Source: Gemmobacter serpentinus (GTDB taxonomy: Bacteria; Pseudomonadota; Alphaproteobacteria; Rhodobacterales; Rhodobacteraceae). From it: a DNA stretch of 64,000 nucleotides. Numbering within the stretch: the first letter of the stretch is position 1; the number at the start of each line of letters is the position of its first letter. The notes beneath the pieces are model-generated. The model saw only the letters and a program-made list of their open reading frames with translations, did not search any database and had not been told where the DNA came from. Below are positions 1 through 9,809 of this stretch, piece by piece. The stretch is taken from contig NZ_WCHR01000010.1 in assembly GCF_008973825.1 (NCBI RefSeq), positions 1 through 64,000 of the forward strand, given 5' to 3'. The translations under genes and the position numbers were made by a program.

Positions 1-70
1 GCCGCTTCAGGGCATCGTTGTAACTCTTCCAGTTCGTCGTCCGATAGCGGGTAGGCTTAGGTCGCGTCAT
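1..70 (-). CDS. IS5-family (IS903 group) transposase, N-terminal fragment
   Basis: The minus strand from 70 to the window edge encodes 23 residues beginning MTRPKPTRYRTTNWKSYNDA. I recognise this as the conserved start of IS903-group DDE transposases, which cut and rejoin the element at its terminal inverted repeats. The ATG lies 67 bp inside an 18-bp terminal repeat, a normal distance for this group. The rest of the gene lies off the window, so whether it is intact cannot be judged. Confidence 0.8.
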   Translation of the reverse strand, partial: MTRPKPTRYRTTNWKSYNDALKR

Positions 71-137
71 CGCAGACCATTAACCCTATGGATTCCCCGT
101 GTGAATCCTGATCCCTAGGGACTTCTGCAACAAAGCC
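1..137 (-). mobile_element. End of an IS903-type insertion sequence
   Basis: The outer end is at about 137, where the minus strand reads GGCTTTGTTGCAGAAGTC (120-137). This resembles the 18-bp IS903 terminal repeat, which also begins GGCTTTGTTG. The transposase start follows inward at 70. The other end and any target duplication lie outside the window. No gene is present between 71 and 373; that stretch holds only this end, a second repeat-like sequence at 218-235 and unremarkable DNA. Confidence 0.75.
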
Positions 138-217
138 GCTTCAATGCACTCGGCACTGCCGAGATCGAACGCGTGGCATGAACACAGCGGGGAAAGGCGA
201 GCGTCCGGCCAATCCAC

Positions 218-235
218 GACTTCTGCAACAATGCC
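218..235 (-). repeat. Second IS terminal-repeat-like sequence
   Basis: The minus strand reads GGCATTGTTGCAGAAGTC, which is 17 of 18 identical to the IS end at 120-137 and in the same orientation, 98 bp further out. It is probably the relic end of an older related element into or beside which the present copy inserted. A chance match is unlikely at this length. Confidence 0.6.
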
Positions 236-373
236 GATGCCGTCTCAGGCCATTGTGGTGACCAGCCGCCGCGTGGCGATCGGAAGGGGCTGCCAATTGC
301 GCGGGAGGCGTCTGGCAGGTCTGGCGCGACGGCTGGCCCAGCGGTCGCGGGGCAGGCACTGGCGGCCTTGCCG

Positions 374-652
374 TCAGCGTGGCGCGAGATAATCCGCTGC
401 GACATAGCCCGAGACGCCGGGCTTGTCGGTCAGCGAAACGCGGCACCAGACCTTTCCGTTTGTCGGCGCGCATTTTTGCCGGGTGAGGCGGGTTCCATCG
501 GGCAGGCCGATGATGATGGCGTGATCGAGACCCGGGCCCTTGCGCAATTTCAGAAGATCGTCAGACCCGACCCCCCGGACCACCGCGCCGGAACTGGCTG
601 CGCAGCCGGTGATGAACATGAGGGCGAAAAGGGCGGGAAAATGTGTTCGCAT
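374..652 (-). CDS. Small SH3-domain lipoprotein
   Basis: A 92-residue protein with a lipoprotein signal: MRTHFPALFALMF followed by the lipobox-like ITGC, giving a lipidated cysteine near residue 17. The remainder (about residues 28-90) resembles a bacterial SH3 domain: LRKGPGLDHAIIIGLPDGT, then a WCRVSL strand and the terminal GYVAADYLAP. Such domains bind peptidoglycan peptides or protein partners in the periplasm. It stands alone between the IS end and the fur-family gene. Function beyond envelope location is not predictable. Confidence 0.75.
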   Translation of the reverse strand: MRTHFPALFALMFITGCAASSGAVVRGVGSDDLLKLRKGPGLDHAIIIGLPDGTRLTRQKCAPTNGKVWCRVSLTDKPGVSGYVAADYLAPR

Positions 653-784
653 GATCTGACCTGCATCGTTTTGCCCGTTCTACGACAGCCTTGCGTCAGA
701 TGACAGCGGGTCGATAGGCAAGGCGGGCCCGTGATTGCAAAGACCCGCCGATGAAGGGGCGTCTTGCATCCGCGCTGCGAGGCC

Positions 785-1204
785 CTAATTGCGCGGCTTC
801 ACATAGATATCCAGCCGGTGGCTCACGATCTCGAACCCGTGCTTGCGGGCGATTTCCTGCTGGATGCGCTCGATCTCGGGGGAATGGAACTCGATCACCG
901 CGCCGGTTTCGATATTGATGAAATGGTCATGATGCGATTCCGGCGTGGCCTCATACCTTGCGCGACCATCGGAAAAGCTGTGACGCTCGATCAGCCCGTG
1001 TTCGGCCAGCATGTTCATCGTGCGATAGACCGTCGCGATATTGATCCCGGGTTCCAGGATGCGGACGCGGCGGTGCAATTCCTCGACATCGGGGTGGTCA
1101 TCGGCCTCGGCCAAGACCTGCAGGATCACCCGGCGCGGCGCAGTCAGGCGCAGGCCGAGCATCCGGCAGCGTTCCGCCAGATTGGCGCTCTCCGCGTGCG
1201 ACAT
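785..1204 (-). CDS. fur: Fur-family metal-responsive repressor (Fur/Mur type)
   Basis: A 139-residue Fur-family regulator. The N-terminal winged helix (residues about 10-85) contains the family signature NIATVYRTMNMLAEHGLI. The dimerisation half carries the histidine-rich metal motif ESHHDHFINIETGAVIEF. The start at 1204 has GGAGG about 7 bases upstream; an ATG 15 bases further out would place that site inside the gene. In Rhodobacteraceae members of this clade often respond to manganese (Mur) rather than iron. The sequence alone does not settle which metal is sensed, and no Fur target lies next to it. Confidence 0.85.
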   Translation of the reverse strand: MSHAESANLAERCRMLGLRLTAPRRVILQVLAEADDHPDVEELHRRVRILEPGINIATVYRTMNMLAEHGLIERHSFSDGRARYEATPESHHDHFINIETGAVIEFHSPEIERIQQEIARKHGFEIVSHRLDIYVKPRN

Positions 1205-1352
1205 GTTCAACCTCCACATCCAAATCGCCAGGACCGGCCCGGGTCTTCAAATCACGACCGGACTGCAGTCCTAGACCATGATTGCGGCCGGGTCCATCGC
1301 AGGGCCGCATCGTGAGGGTGTCACAGGGGCAATGGGCCGTGGGGTGCCAGCG

Positions 1353-1402
1353 TGAACATGAGACAGGTTCATCATCTTCATGACAACTATGAATTTGCTT
1401 CA
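1353..1402. promoter_or_regulatory. Candidate methionine-pathway operators upstream of metH
   Basis: Two inverted repeats lie within 95 bp of the metH start. TGAAC-N9-GTTCA is at 1353-1371, and TGAA-TTTGC-TTCA is at 1390-1402. The second fits the TGAA-N5-TTCA pattern known for MetR-type LysR activators of methionine genes in gammaproteobacteria. A further TTCA lies at 1377. Which regulator binds here is an inference; none is encoded beside it. Confidence 0.45.
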
Positions 1403-1446
1403 CGCTATGGCGCAGGCTAATCTCCGCCTTCAAATCGAGGCAGGCC

Positions 1447-2499
1447 ATGACTCTCTATCATCTTCCGAAAACGGCGGCGTATGACGCCCTTGAACGTATT
1501 GCGCAGGACCGTATCCTGATCCTGGACGGCGCGATGGGAACGCAGATCCAGCAGCTTGGTCTGTCGGAAGAGGATTATCAGGGGCAGGGCGGTTGCGCTT
1601 GTCGCCACCCTTCCGACCATCCGCAAAAGGGCAATAACGATCTGCTGACCCTGACGCAGCCGCAGGCGATCGAGGCGATCCATCTGCGCTATGCCTTGGC
1701 TGGGGCCGATATCGTGGAGACCAACACCTTTTCCGCCACCACCATTGCGCAGGCCGATTACGGGTTGGAGGCGGCGGTGTTTGATCTGAATGCCGAAGGC
1801 GCGCGGGTGGCGCGACGGGCAATGGATCAGGCAACCCGGATCGACGGGCGGCCGCGCTTCGTGGCGGGGGCGGTGGGGCCGACCAATCGCACGGCCTCGA
1901 TCAGCCCGGATGTCAACGATCCCGGTTACCGCGCGGTCAGCTTTGACGATCTGCGCATTGCCTATGGTGAACAGGTCAAGGGCCTGATCGCGGGCGGTGC
2001 CGATATCATCCTGATCGAGACGATCTTTGACACGCTGAACGCCAAGGCCGCGATCTTTGCCTGTTTCGAGGCTTTCGCGGCGCATGGCCAACGCCTGCCG
2101 CTGATGATTTCGGGCACCATCACCGATGCCTCGGGGCGCACGCTGACCGGGCAGACGCCCACCGCCTTCTGGCATTCGGTGTCCCATGCGCGGCCTTTCA
2201 CTGTCGGGCTGAACTGTGCCCTTGGGGCAAACGCCATGCGTCCGCACCTGGCCGAGCTGTCGGGCGTGGCCGAGACCGCGATCTGCGCCTATCCCAATGC
2301 GGGCCTGCCAAATGCCTTTGGCCAATATGACGAAGGCCCGGAGGATACTGCCGTGCAGGTGGCCGGTTTCGCCCGCGAGGGGCTGGTGAATGTGGTGGGC
2401 GGCTGCTGCGGCACCACGCCAGATCACATCAAGGCCATTGCCGAGGCTGTAAAACCCTTCTCTCCGCGATCCATGCACAACGGGGAGCTTCGCGCATGA
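1447..2499 (+). CDS. metH: Methionine synthase, homocysteine-binding subunit (N-terminal part of a split MetH)
   Basis: This 350-residue protein matches the homocysteine S-methyltransferase barrel that forms the N-terminus of cobalamin-dependent MetH. It has the opening DGAMGTQIQ, the zinc ligand in GLNCALGAN (Cys257) and the paired ligands in [11 protein letters not shown] (Cys320 and Cys321). It ends where the barrel ends. The next gene starts 4 bases before its stop (ATGA overlap) and carries all remaining MetH domains, so the two products must act together. Usual MetH is one chain of about 1,230 residues; here the parts sum to 1,247. A GAGG ribosome site precedes the ATG. The upstream inverted repeats suggest methionine-linked control. 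Confidence 0.9.
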   Translation: MTLYHLPKTAAYDALERIAQDRILILDGAMGTQIQQLGLSEEDYQGQGGCACRHPSDHPQKGNNDLLTLTQPQAIEAIHLRYALAGADIVETNTFSATTIAQADYGLEAAVFDLNAEGARVARRAMDQATRIDGRPRFVAGAVGPTNRTASISPDVNDPGYRAVSFDDLRIAYGEQVKGLIAGGADIILIETIFDTLNAKAAIFACFEAFAAHGQRLPLMISGTITDASGRTLTGQTPTAFWHSVSHARPFTVGLNCALGANAMRPHLAELSGVAETAICAYPNAGLPNAFGQYDEGPEDTAVQVAGFAREGLVNVVGGCCGTTPDHIKAIAEAVKPFSPRSMHNGELRA

Positions 2500-5189
2500 G
2501 CCGTTACCTGCGTCTGTCCGGTCTGGAACCCTTCGTTCTGACCCCCGATATCCCTTTCGTGAACGTGGGCGAACGCACCAATGTCACCGGATCGGCCAAG
2601 TTCCGCAAACTGATCACCAATCGCGATTACGCGGCGGCCTTGGCCGTGGCGCGCGATCAGGTCGAAAACGGCGCGCAGATCATCGATATCAACATGGATG
2701 AGGGGTTGATCGATTCCCGCGCCGCGATGGTCGAGTTTCTGAACCTCGTGGCGTCAGAACCCGATATCGCCCGCGTGCCGGTGATGATCGACAGCTCCAA
2801 ATGGGAGGTGATCGAGGCCGGGTTGAAATGCGTGCAGGGCAAGGCGGTGGTGAACTCCATCAGCCTGAAGGAAGGCGAAGAGGCCTTCCGCCATCACGCG
2901 GGCCTTTGCCTGGCCTATGGGGCGGCGGTCGTCGTCATGGCCTTTGACGAGACCGGCCAAGCCGATACCTTCCAGCGCAAGACCGAGATCTGCGCCCGCG
3001 CCTACCGTATCCTGGTGGACGAGATGAGCTTTCCGCCGGAAGACATCATCTTTGATCCCAATATCTTTGCGGTCGCCACCGGGATCGAGGAGCATAACAA
3101 TTACGGCGTCGATTTCATCGAGGCCACGCGCTGGATCCGCCAGAACCTGCCTTATGCCCATGTCTCGGGCGGGGTGTCGAACCTGTCCTTCAGCTTCCGC
3201 GGCAATGAGACCGTGCGCGAGGCGATGCACGCGGTCTTTCTCTATCACGCCATTCAGGCGGGGATGGATATGGGGATCGTGAATGCGGGCCAGCTTGCGG
3301 TCTATGACCAGATCGAACCGGATCTGCGCGAGGCCTGCGAGGACGTGGTGCTGAACCGCCGCGATGACGCGACCGAGCGGATGCTGGAGGTTGCCGAACG
3401 CTATCGTGGCGGCGCGCGCGAGGAAAAGGCCCGCGATCTGGCATGGCGCGACTGGTCGGTTGAAAAGCGGCTGGAACATGCGCTTGTCAACGGTATCACC
3501 GAATTTATCGAGGCCGATACCGATGAGGCGCGGCTGGCGGCGGAACGCCCGCTGCATGTGATCGAAGGCCCGCTGATGGCGGGCATGAATGTGGTGGGTG
3601 ACCTGTTCGGCGCGGGCAAGATGTTTCTGCCGCAGGTGGTGAAATCCGCGCGTGTCATGAAGCAGGCGGTTGCCGTCTTGCTGCCGTGGATGGAGGCCGA
3701 AAAGGCCGCCAATGGCGGCGGCGACGGGCGCCAAAGCGCGGGCCGGGTGTTGATGGCCACGGTGAAAGGCGATGTGCACGATATCGGCAAGAATATCGTG
3801 GGCGTCGTGCTGGCCTGCAACAATTACGATATCATCGATCTAGGCGTGATGGTGCCGCCGCAAAAAATCCTGGAGATCGCGAAACAGGAACAGGTCGATG
3901 TGATCGGCCTGTCGGGCCTGATCACGCCGTCGCTGGACGAAATGGTCCATCTGGCCGCCGAGATGGAGCGGGAGGGTTTCGATATCCCGCTGCTGATCGG
4001 GGGGGCCACCACATCCAAGGTGCATACGGCGGTGAAAATCTCGCCGCGCTATCATCGCGGGCAGGCGGTCTATGTGACCGATGCCAGCCGCGCCGTGGGC
4101 GTCGTCAGCCAATTGCTGAGCGCGACCCAAAAGCCCGCCTATCTCGACATGATCCGCGCCGAATATGCCGAAGTGGCCGAACGCCATGAACGGTCCGAGG
4201 CGGCGAAGCAGCGTCTGCCGCTGGCGACCGCGCGGGCCAATGCGATGAAGATCGACTGGTCGGCCTATCAGGCGACTCAGCCGCGCTTTACCGGCACCCG
4301 GATCATCGAAGACTGGGATCTGGCCGAGATCGCGCGTTATATCGACTGGACCCCGTTCTTCCAGACATGGGAGCTGAAGGGCGTCTATCCCCGCATCCTT
4401 GAGGATGAGAAACAGGGCGAGGCCGCGCGCCAGCTTTTTGCCGATGCACAAGAGATGCTGGCCCGGATCATCGCGGAAAACTGGTTCCGTCCGCGCGCGG
4501 TGGTGGGTTTCTGGCCCGCGAATGCGGTGGGTGATGATATCCGCGTCTTCACCGATGAAAGCCGCACCCAACCGCTGGCGACGCTGCACACGCTGCGCCA
4601 GCAGACCGCCAAGCGCGACGGGCGGCCCAATCTCGCCTTGTCGGATTTCGTGGCCCCCATTGGCCAGCCCGATTGGGTTGGCGGCTTTGTGGTGACCGCA
4701 GGGCCGGAAGAAAACGAGATCGCCGCGCGCTATGAACGCGCCAATGACGATTACGGTGCGATCCTCGTCAAAGCCCTGGCTGACCGCTATGCCGAGGCCA
4801 TGGCCGAGATGCTGCATGAGCGTGTCCGCAAGGAACATTGGGGTTACGGCGCGGATGAGGCCTTTGCCCCCGCCGATCTGATTGCCGAACCCTATCGCGG
4901 CATCCGCCCGGCACCGGGCTATCCGGCCCAGCCTGACCATACCGAAAAGCTGACCCTGTTCCGCCTGCTGGATGCCGAGGCCGCAACCGGCGTCACCCTG
5001 ACCGAAAGCATGGCGATGTGGCCGGGCTCGTCGGTCTCGGGCCTCTATATCGGGCACCCGGACAGCTATTATTTCGGGGTGGCCAAGATCGAACGCGATC
5101 AGGCGGCGGATTATGCCGCGCGCAAGGGCATGGATCTGGCCGAGGCCGAACGCTGGCTGGCACCGATCCTGAACTATCAGCCAAGCTGA
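2496..5189 (+). CDS. metH: Methionine synthase, methyl-THF, cobalamin and reactivation domains
   Basis: An 897-residue protein that starts at the exact linker of full-length MetH (LSGLEPF, then [16 protein letters not shown]). Order: pterin-binding barrel (about 15-280); cap and cobalamin domain (about 330-550) with the DVHDIGKN motif whose His428 is the lower cobalt ligand, followed by GLSGLITPS and GGATTSK; then the S-adenosylmethionine activation domain ending in [15 protein letters not shown] and [18 protein letters not shown]. It transfers methyl from 5-methyl-THF to homocysteine bound on the partner subunit. The activation domain is complete, so this differs from split systems that lack it. 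Translational coupling through ATGA should keep the subunits equimolar. Confidence 0.93.
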   Translation: MSRYLRLSGLEPFVLTPDIPFVNVGERTNVTGSAKFRKLITNRDYAAALAVARDQVENGAQIIDINMDEGLIDSRAAMVEFLNLVASEPDIARVPVMIDSSKWEVIEAGLKCVQGKAVVNSISLKEGEEAFRHHAGLCLAYGAAVVVMAFDETGQADTFQRKTEICARAYRILVDEMSFPPEDIIFDPNIFAVATGIEEHNNYGVDFIEATRWIRQNLPYAHVSGGVSNLSFSFRGNETVREAMHAVFLYHAIQAGMDMGIVNAGQLAVYDQIEPDLREACEDVVLNRRDDATERMLEVAERYRGGAREEKARDLAWRDWSVEKRLEHALVNGITEFIEADTDEARLAAERPLHVIEGPLMAGMNVVGDLFGAGKMFLPQVVKSARVMKQAVAVLLPWMEAEKAANGGGDGRQSAGRVLMATVKGDVHDIGKNIVGVVLACNNYDIIDLGVMVPPQKILEIAKQEQVDVIGLSGLITPSLDEMVHLAAEMEREGFDIPLLIGGATTSKVHTAVKISPRYHRGQAVYVTDASRAVGVVSQLLSATQKPAYLDMIRAEYAEVAERHERSEAAKQRLPLATARANAMKIDWSAYQATQPRFTGTRIIEDWDLAEIARYIDWTPFFQTWELKGVYPRILEDEKQGEAARQLFADAQEMLARIIAENWFRPRAVVGFWPANAVGDDIRVFTDESRTQPLATLHTLRQQTAKRDGRPNLALSDFVAPIGQPDWVGGFVVTAGPEENEIAARYERANDDYGAILVKALADRYAEAMAEMLHERVRKEHWGYGADEAFAPADLIAEPYRGIRPAPGYPAQPDHTEKLTLFRLLDAEAATGVTLTESMAMWPGSSVSGLYIGHPDSYYFGVAKIERDQAADYAARKGMDLAEAERWLAPILNYQPS

Positions 5190-5242
5190 CCGGGCCGTCA
5201 GGTTGATCGGGCCGCCGAACTGATCGGGATCGCAGACATGAC

Positions 5243-5269
5243 AAAGGCCGGGCAGGGTGCCCGGCCTTT
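5243..5269. terminator. Bidirectional terminator between metH and the RND operon
   Basis: Perfect 11-bp stem AAAGGCCGGGC / GCCCGGCCTTT with loop AGGGT, between the convergent metH and RND permease stops. Confidence 0.8.
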
Positions 5270-5290
5270 GCTTTGCGGTGTGCCTGCCTG

Positions 5291-8200
5291 TCAGCCGCGC
5301 CCGAACAGCCGCCGGACGCCGACAAAGAAGGCGGGCACCATGAAGATGCCGATCAGGACCGAGGCGATCATTCCGCCAGACACCCCGATGCCGATGGCGC
5401 GTTGTGCGGCGGCACCCGCGCCGGTGGCGGTGGCCAGCGGCAACACGCCGAGCAGGAAGGCAAACGAGGTCATCAGGATCGGGCGCAGACGCTGGCGCGC
5501 CGCAATCACGGCGGCATCGATCAGCGATTTGCCCTCGGACACAAGGCTTTGCGCAAACTCCACGATCAGGATCGCGTTCCGTGCCGCAAGGCCGATGGTC
5601 GTCAGCAACCCCACCTTGAAATAGACGTCATTCGACTGGCCAAAGGTCATCGCGGCCAGCATCGCGCCAAGGATGCCGACCGGCACCGACAGCATGACCG
5701 CAAAGGGCACCGACCAGCTCTCGTAAAGGGCGGCAAGGCACAGGAACACCACCAGCGCCGACAGCGCAAACAGCATCGGGGCCTGATTGCCCGACAGGCG
5801 CTCCTGATAGGAGATCCCGGTCCAGGCCACGCCATAGCCGCCCTCAAGGGCCGCCACCTGCGCCTCCATCTCGTCCATGGCGGCGCCGGTCGACACACCC
5901 GCCAGCGGTGAGCCGGAAATCTCCAGCGCCCGCGATCCGGCATAGCGATCGAGCGAGGGCGAGGCCTCGTCCCAGACCTGGGTGATGAAGGCACCAAAGG
6001 GCACCATCTCGCCGGATTTGTTGCGGGCAAACCAGCCATCGATCTGGTCGGGCTGCATCCGCCATTCGGCCAGACCTTGCACGATCACCGGCTTCAGCTC
6101 GGTGCCAAGGGCAAAGTCATTGACCTCGCGCCCCGAAAAGATGACCGACAGCATCGCATTCACCTCGGACAGCGTCAGGCCCATGGCGCGGGCCTTTTGC
6201 TGGTCGATGTCCAGCCGCAGCGAGGGGCGGAAGGTCGTCTCATGCCCGCGGAAGGATCCGGTCATCGCATTGGCCTCGGCGGCCGCCACCAGATCCACCG
6301 CCGCTTGTTGCAGCGCCGCAGGCCCATGGCCCGCCTGATCCAGCAGGTAGAAGCTGAACCCGGCCGAATTGCCAAGGCCCTGAATGGCGGGCGGCTGGTT
6401 GAAGACGATCCGTCCCGCACGGTGGTTGCTGAACCGGGCAGAGGCCTCCTGCGCAAATTGTGCGGCCGTCACGTCAGGGCGATCGGCATAGGGTCGCAAC
6501 CGCACAAACAGCATGGCGGTGTTCTGCCCGCCGCCCCCGAAGGAAAAGCCAAGCGCACCATAGGCGCTTTGCACCACATCGCCGCGCTCCTCCAGCAGCC
6601 AATGTTCCACCTCTTGCAGCACGGATTCGGTTTGCGCGGTGGTCGATCCTTCCGACAGGCGGATCTGCGCCATCAAGACGCCCTGATCCTCTTGCGGCAG
6701 GAAGGATGAGGGCAGGTGCTGATAGGTCCAGAAGGCGGCGCCACCCACACCGATCAACAGGATCGCCATACGGATCGGGCGACGCGCGGTCCAGCCTGCG
6801 CTGGCGGCATAGCCCTCGGTCGTCTTGTCGAGGCCGCGGTTGAACCAGCGCACCGGCGCGATGCCGCCGCCATGCTTGCGCGGCTTCAGAAGGCTCGCGC
6901 ACATCGCGGGCGTCAGGATCAGCGCGACCGCCAGCGACAGCATCATGGCCGAGATGATGGTGACGCTGAATTGGCGGTAGATCACCCCGGTCGATCCCGA
7001 CATGAAGGCCATGGGCAGGAAGACCGCCGACAGGACCAGCGCGATGCCCACCAGTGCAGGCGTGATCTGCCCCATGGATTTGGAGGTGGCGGCGCGGGCA
7101 TCCAGCCCCTCTTCCTCCATCACCCTTTCGACGTTCTCGACCACCACGATCGCATCATCGACCAGCAGGCCAATGGCCAGCACCAGTGCAAACATCGTCA
7201 GCGTGTTGATGGTCAGACCCGCCACCGCAAGGATGCCAAAAGTGCCCAACAGCACCACCGGGACCGCAATGGTCGGGATGATGGTCGCGCGCCAGCTTTG
7301 CAGGAAGACAAGGATGACAAGAAAGACCAGAACCACGGCTTCGGCCAGCGTGGCATAAACCCGGTTGATCGAGGCTTCGACGAAGGGTGAGGTGTCAAAG
7401 GGGTATTCGACCGTCACCCCTTCGGGCAGGACGGCGCTTACCCGGTCCAGCGTGGCACGCACGGCATCTGCCGTCTCCACTGCATTTGCCCCGATGGCAA
7501 GATTGATGCCAAAGCCCGCCGCAGGCACCCCGTTATAGCGCGAGGCCGAACCATAGCTTTCCTGCCCGATCTCGACCTGCGCGACATCGCCCAGAAACAC
7601 CGTCGATCCATCCTCGGCGGTGCGCAGGATGATCTTTTCGAACTCCTCGACCGAAGACAGCTGGGCCTGCGCCGAAAGCGCCACCGAAAGCTGCTGCCCC
7701 GGCACCACCGGCTGCGCGCCAAGGCTGCCCACCGTCACCGTGCTGTTTTGTTCCGAAACGGCGCTGGTGATATCGGCAGTCGTCACCTGATATTGCGCCA
7801 TTTTCAGCGGATCGAGCCAGATCCGCATCGCATAGCCAGAGCCAAAGGCATTGATCGAGCCCACGCCGGGGGTGCGCAGGATCGGCCCCTCCACGATGCG
7901 GCCCATCAGATCGCCAAGCTGCAACGAGGTATAGCTGCCATCCTGCGACACCAGCGCCGCCACCATCAGGATCGACGAGGTCGACCGCGTGACGCTGATC
8001 CCGCGCTGCTGCACGGTTTCGGGCAGGCCGGATTCGATCAGCTGCAGCTTGTTTTGCACCTGCACCTGCGCCATGTCCGGCACAACGCTTTCATCGAAGA
8101 CCAGACTGACCGAGGCCCGCCCCGTCGCGGACGAGGACGAGGTCATGTAAAGCAGCCCGTCCAACCCGGTCAGACCATCCTCGATCACGGTGGTGACCGA

Positions 8201-8377
8201 GTTTTCCGTCGTCTCGGCGGAAGCCCCGGGATAGCTGGTCTGGATGCGGATCGTGGTCGGCGCGATATCAGGATATTGCGAGATCGGCAGGGTGGTCAGC
8301 CCCCAGCCGCCCGCCAGCATGGTAATCAGCGCCAGCACCCAGGCGAAGACCGGGCGATGAATGAAAAATTCTGCCAT
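5291..8377 (-). CDS. RND multidrug efflux permease (HAE1/AcrB type)
   Basis: A 1,028-residue inner-membrane antiporter with the AcrB layout: 12 predicted membrane helices and two large periplasmic loops. The proton-relay aspartates are Asp407 and Asp408 in LLVDDAIVVVENVERV, numbered exactly as in AcrB. The relay lysine of helix 10 (Lys940 in AcrB, GLSAKNAILI) is instead Arg933 here (GLAARNAILI). RLRPILMTS of helix 11 is kept. It should pump hydrophobic drugs or metabolites out using the proton gradient, together with the adaptor gene 3 bp upstream. No outer-membrane channel gene is adjacent, so a shared TolC-like partner is likely. The substrate is unknown. Confidence 0.92.
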   Translation of the reverse strand: MAEFFIHRPVFAWVLALITMLAGGWGLTTLPISQYPDIAPTTIRIQTSYPGASAETTENSVTTVIEDGLTGLDGLLYMTSSSSATGRASVSLVFDESVVPDMAQVQVQNKLQLIESGLPETVQQRGISVTRSTSSILMVAALVSQDGSYTSLQLGDLMGRIVEGPILRTPGVGSINAFGSGYAMRIWLDPLKMAQYQVTTADITSAVSEQNSTVTVGSLGAQPVVPGQQLSVALSAQAQLSSVEEFEKIILRTAEDGSTVFLGDVAQVEIGQESYGSASRYNGVPAAGFGINLAIGANAVETADAVRATLDRVSAVLPEGVTVEYPFDTSPFVEASINRVYATLAEAVVLVFLVILVFLQSWRATIIPTIAVPVVLLGTFGILAVAGLTINTLTMFALVLAIGLLVDDAIVVVENVERVMEEEGLDARAATSKSMGQITPALVGIALVLSAVFLPMAFMSGSTGVIYRQFSVTIISAMMLSLAVALILTPAMCASLLKPRKHGGGIAPVRWFNRGLDKTTEGYAASAGWTARRPIRMAILLIGVGGAAFWTYQHLPSSFLPQEDQGVLMAQIRLSEGSTTAQTESVLQEVEHWLLEERGDVVQSAYGALGFSFGGGGQNTAMLFVRLRPYADRPDVTAAQFAQEASARFSNHRAGRIVFNQPPAIQGLGNSAGFSFYLLDQAGHGPAALQQAAVDLVAAAEANAMTGSFRGHETTFRPSLRLDIDQQKARAMGLTLSEVNAMLSVIFSGREVNDFALGTELKPVIVQGLAEWRMQPDQIDGWFARNKSGEMVPFGAFITQVWDEASPSLDRYAGSRALEISGSPLAGVSTGAAMDEMEAQVAALEGGYGVAWTGISYQERLSGNQAPMLFALSALVVFLCLAALYESWSVPFAVMLSVPVGILGAMLAAMTFGQSNDVYFKVGLLTTIGLAARNAILIVEFAQSLVSEGKSLIDAAVIAARQRLRPILMTSFAFLLGVLPLATATGAGAAAQRAIGIGVSGGMIASVLIGIFMVPAFFVGVRRLFGRG

Positions 8378-8380
8378 GGA

Positions 8381-9688
8381 TCAGTTCCCCGTGCCCGCGC
8401 CCGTGGCCGTGCCCTTGCCTGTGGCGGAGGACGCGCCCGTGGCTGAGGATGTGCCCGTGGCCGCGGATGCGCCGCCGGATGCGCCGGTGCTGTCGGGCGC
8501 TTTGGCCAGATCCTGCACCACGCCTGCCGCATCGATGCTGACGGGCACGGTCTCAACCTCCGCGCCATCGCGGAGATTGGTCAGACCATCGACGATCAGC
8601 AGCGATCCGGGGGCAAGCCCTTCGGTGATCAGCCATTCATTGCCGTCGCTGCCGGCGGGCATGACCTCGATCTTGCGGGCCTTGCCCTCGGTCGCGATGA
8701 ACAGCGACAATATCCCGTTCGGCCCGATGGTCGCTGCGCGTTGCGGCACGCGGATCGCCTCCATCCGACCCAGCACGACATCGCCGCGCAGGAACATGCC
8801 GGGCAGGATGCGGCTGTCGGGGTTGTCGAAGCGGAAGCGCATATCCTGCGTGCCGGTGGTGGTGGAGACGCTGACCGAGGGCGCGGCCAGGGTGCCGCTG
8901 CCGGTATAGGTCTGGCCATTTTCCAGCGTCAGCGTGACCTCCAGACGCTCCTGCGGCATCAGAGCCCCGCTCTCCACCTGTTCGCGGATCGACAGCAGCC
9001 GGGCGGCGGGCTCGTAGAGATCGACATAAATCGGGTCCAGTGTGGTCACCGTCGCCATGCCGTCACTTTGCCCATTGGTGACCAGATCACCGACCGAAAC
9101 CGCCGGAAAGCCGGGAATGCCGGGGATCGGGCTGTTGATCTCGGTCCAGGCCAGTTGCTGTTCGGCCAGACGCAGATCTGCCTCGGCGCCGCGCAGCGTG
9201 GCGCGGGCCTGCGCGGCCTCTGCCTCGGCGCTTTCCACCGTGACACGGGTGCTGCCCGACCCCTCCAGGGCCCGGGCACGGTTGGCCGCAGCCTCGGCCA
9301 GCGTCAACGCAGCCTCGGACCGGGCGACCGTCGCGCGGGCACTGTCCAGCGCGGCCTCATAGCTGGCGCGATCCAGCCGGAACATCGGCGCGCCCGCCTC
9401 GATCGGCTGGCCGGGGGTATAGAGGATCTCGGTCACGAGACCAGTGACCCGCGGGCGGATATTGGCCTCCTGATAGGCGACGGCACGCCCGGGCAGGATG
9501 GAGCGGCGCTTTACATCCGTGCGCTGCATCTCCATCACGCCCACCTTGGTCGGCCCCTTGGCCCCACCTCCCGCGGGGGCCCCCTGGGCATGGGCGGCCA
9601 AGGGGGCCAGCAGGGCGGTCATCAGCAGCAGGCACCCGGCCAGGCCATGAGATGCCGGGGAAGATGGGGCCAGAGGGGAAAGCGTCAT
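8381..9688 (-). CDS. RND efflux periplasmic adaptor (membrane fusion protein)
   Basis: A 435-residue adaptor in the MexA/AcrA family. It has a signal peptide (about residues 10-36, ending AHAQG), then a lipoyl-like half with QEANIRPRVTGLVTEILYTPGQ, an alanine-rich coiled-coil hairpin, and the second lipoyl and beta-barrel part. The start at 9688 is chosen because an AGGAT site precedes it and the signal peptide follows; the frame is open further upstream to 9775. The last 35 residues are a low-complexity Ala/Thr/Gly/Ser tail with repeated SSATG units, unusual for the family. It is the first gene of a two-gene pump operon. Confidence 0.9.
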   Translation of the reverse strand: MTLSPLAPSSPASHGLAGCLLLMTALLAPLAAHAQGAPAGGGAKGPTKVGVMEMQRTDVKRRSILPGRAVAYQEANIRPRVTGLVTEILYTPGQPIEAGAPMFRLDRASYEAALDSARATVARSEAALTLAEAAANRARALEGSGSTRVTVESAEAEAAQARATLRGAEADLRLAEQQLAWTEINSPIPGIPGFPAVSVGDLVTNGQSDGMATVTTLDPIYVDLYEPAARLLSIREQVESGALMPQERLEVTLTLENGQTYTGSGTLAAPSVSVSTTTGTQDMRFRFDNPDSRILPGMFLRGDVVLGRMEAIRVPQRAATIGPNGILSLFIATEGKARKIEVMPAGSDGNEWLITEGLAPGSLLIVDGLTNLRDGAEVETVPVSIDAAGVVQDLAKAPDSTGASGGASAATGTSSATGASSATGKGTATGAGTGN

Positions 9689-9809
9689 GCGGTCATCCTG
9701 ATGCGGCGGTGCCGCCCCGGCACCCATTCCCCGAAACCTAGGGGGCATGACGCGTGGCGGCAACCGCAGTTGCACGAGCGTGAACGACGCCGTGCGGGGT
9801 TTCCGTCGC

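Noticed and set aside
1205-1446. A SAM-type riboswitch before metH
   Set aside because: I could not fit the leader to SAM-II or SAH riboswitch patterns by eye. The inverted repeats look like protein operators instead.
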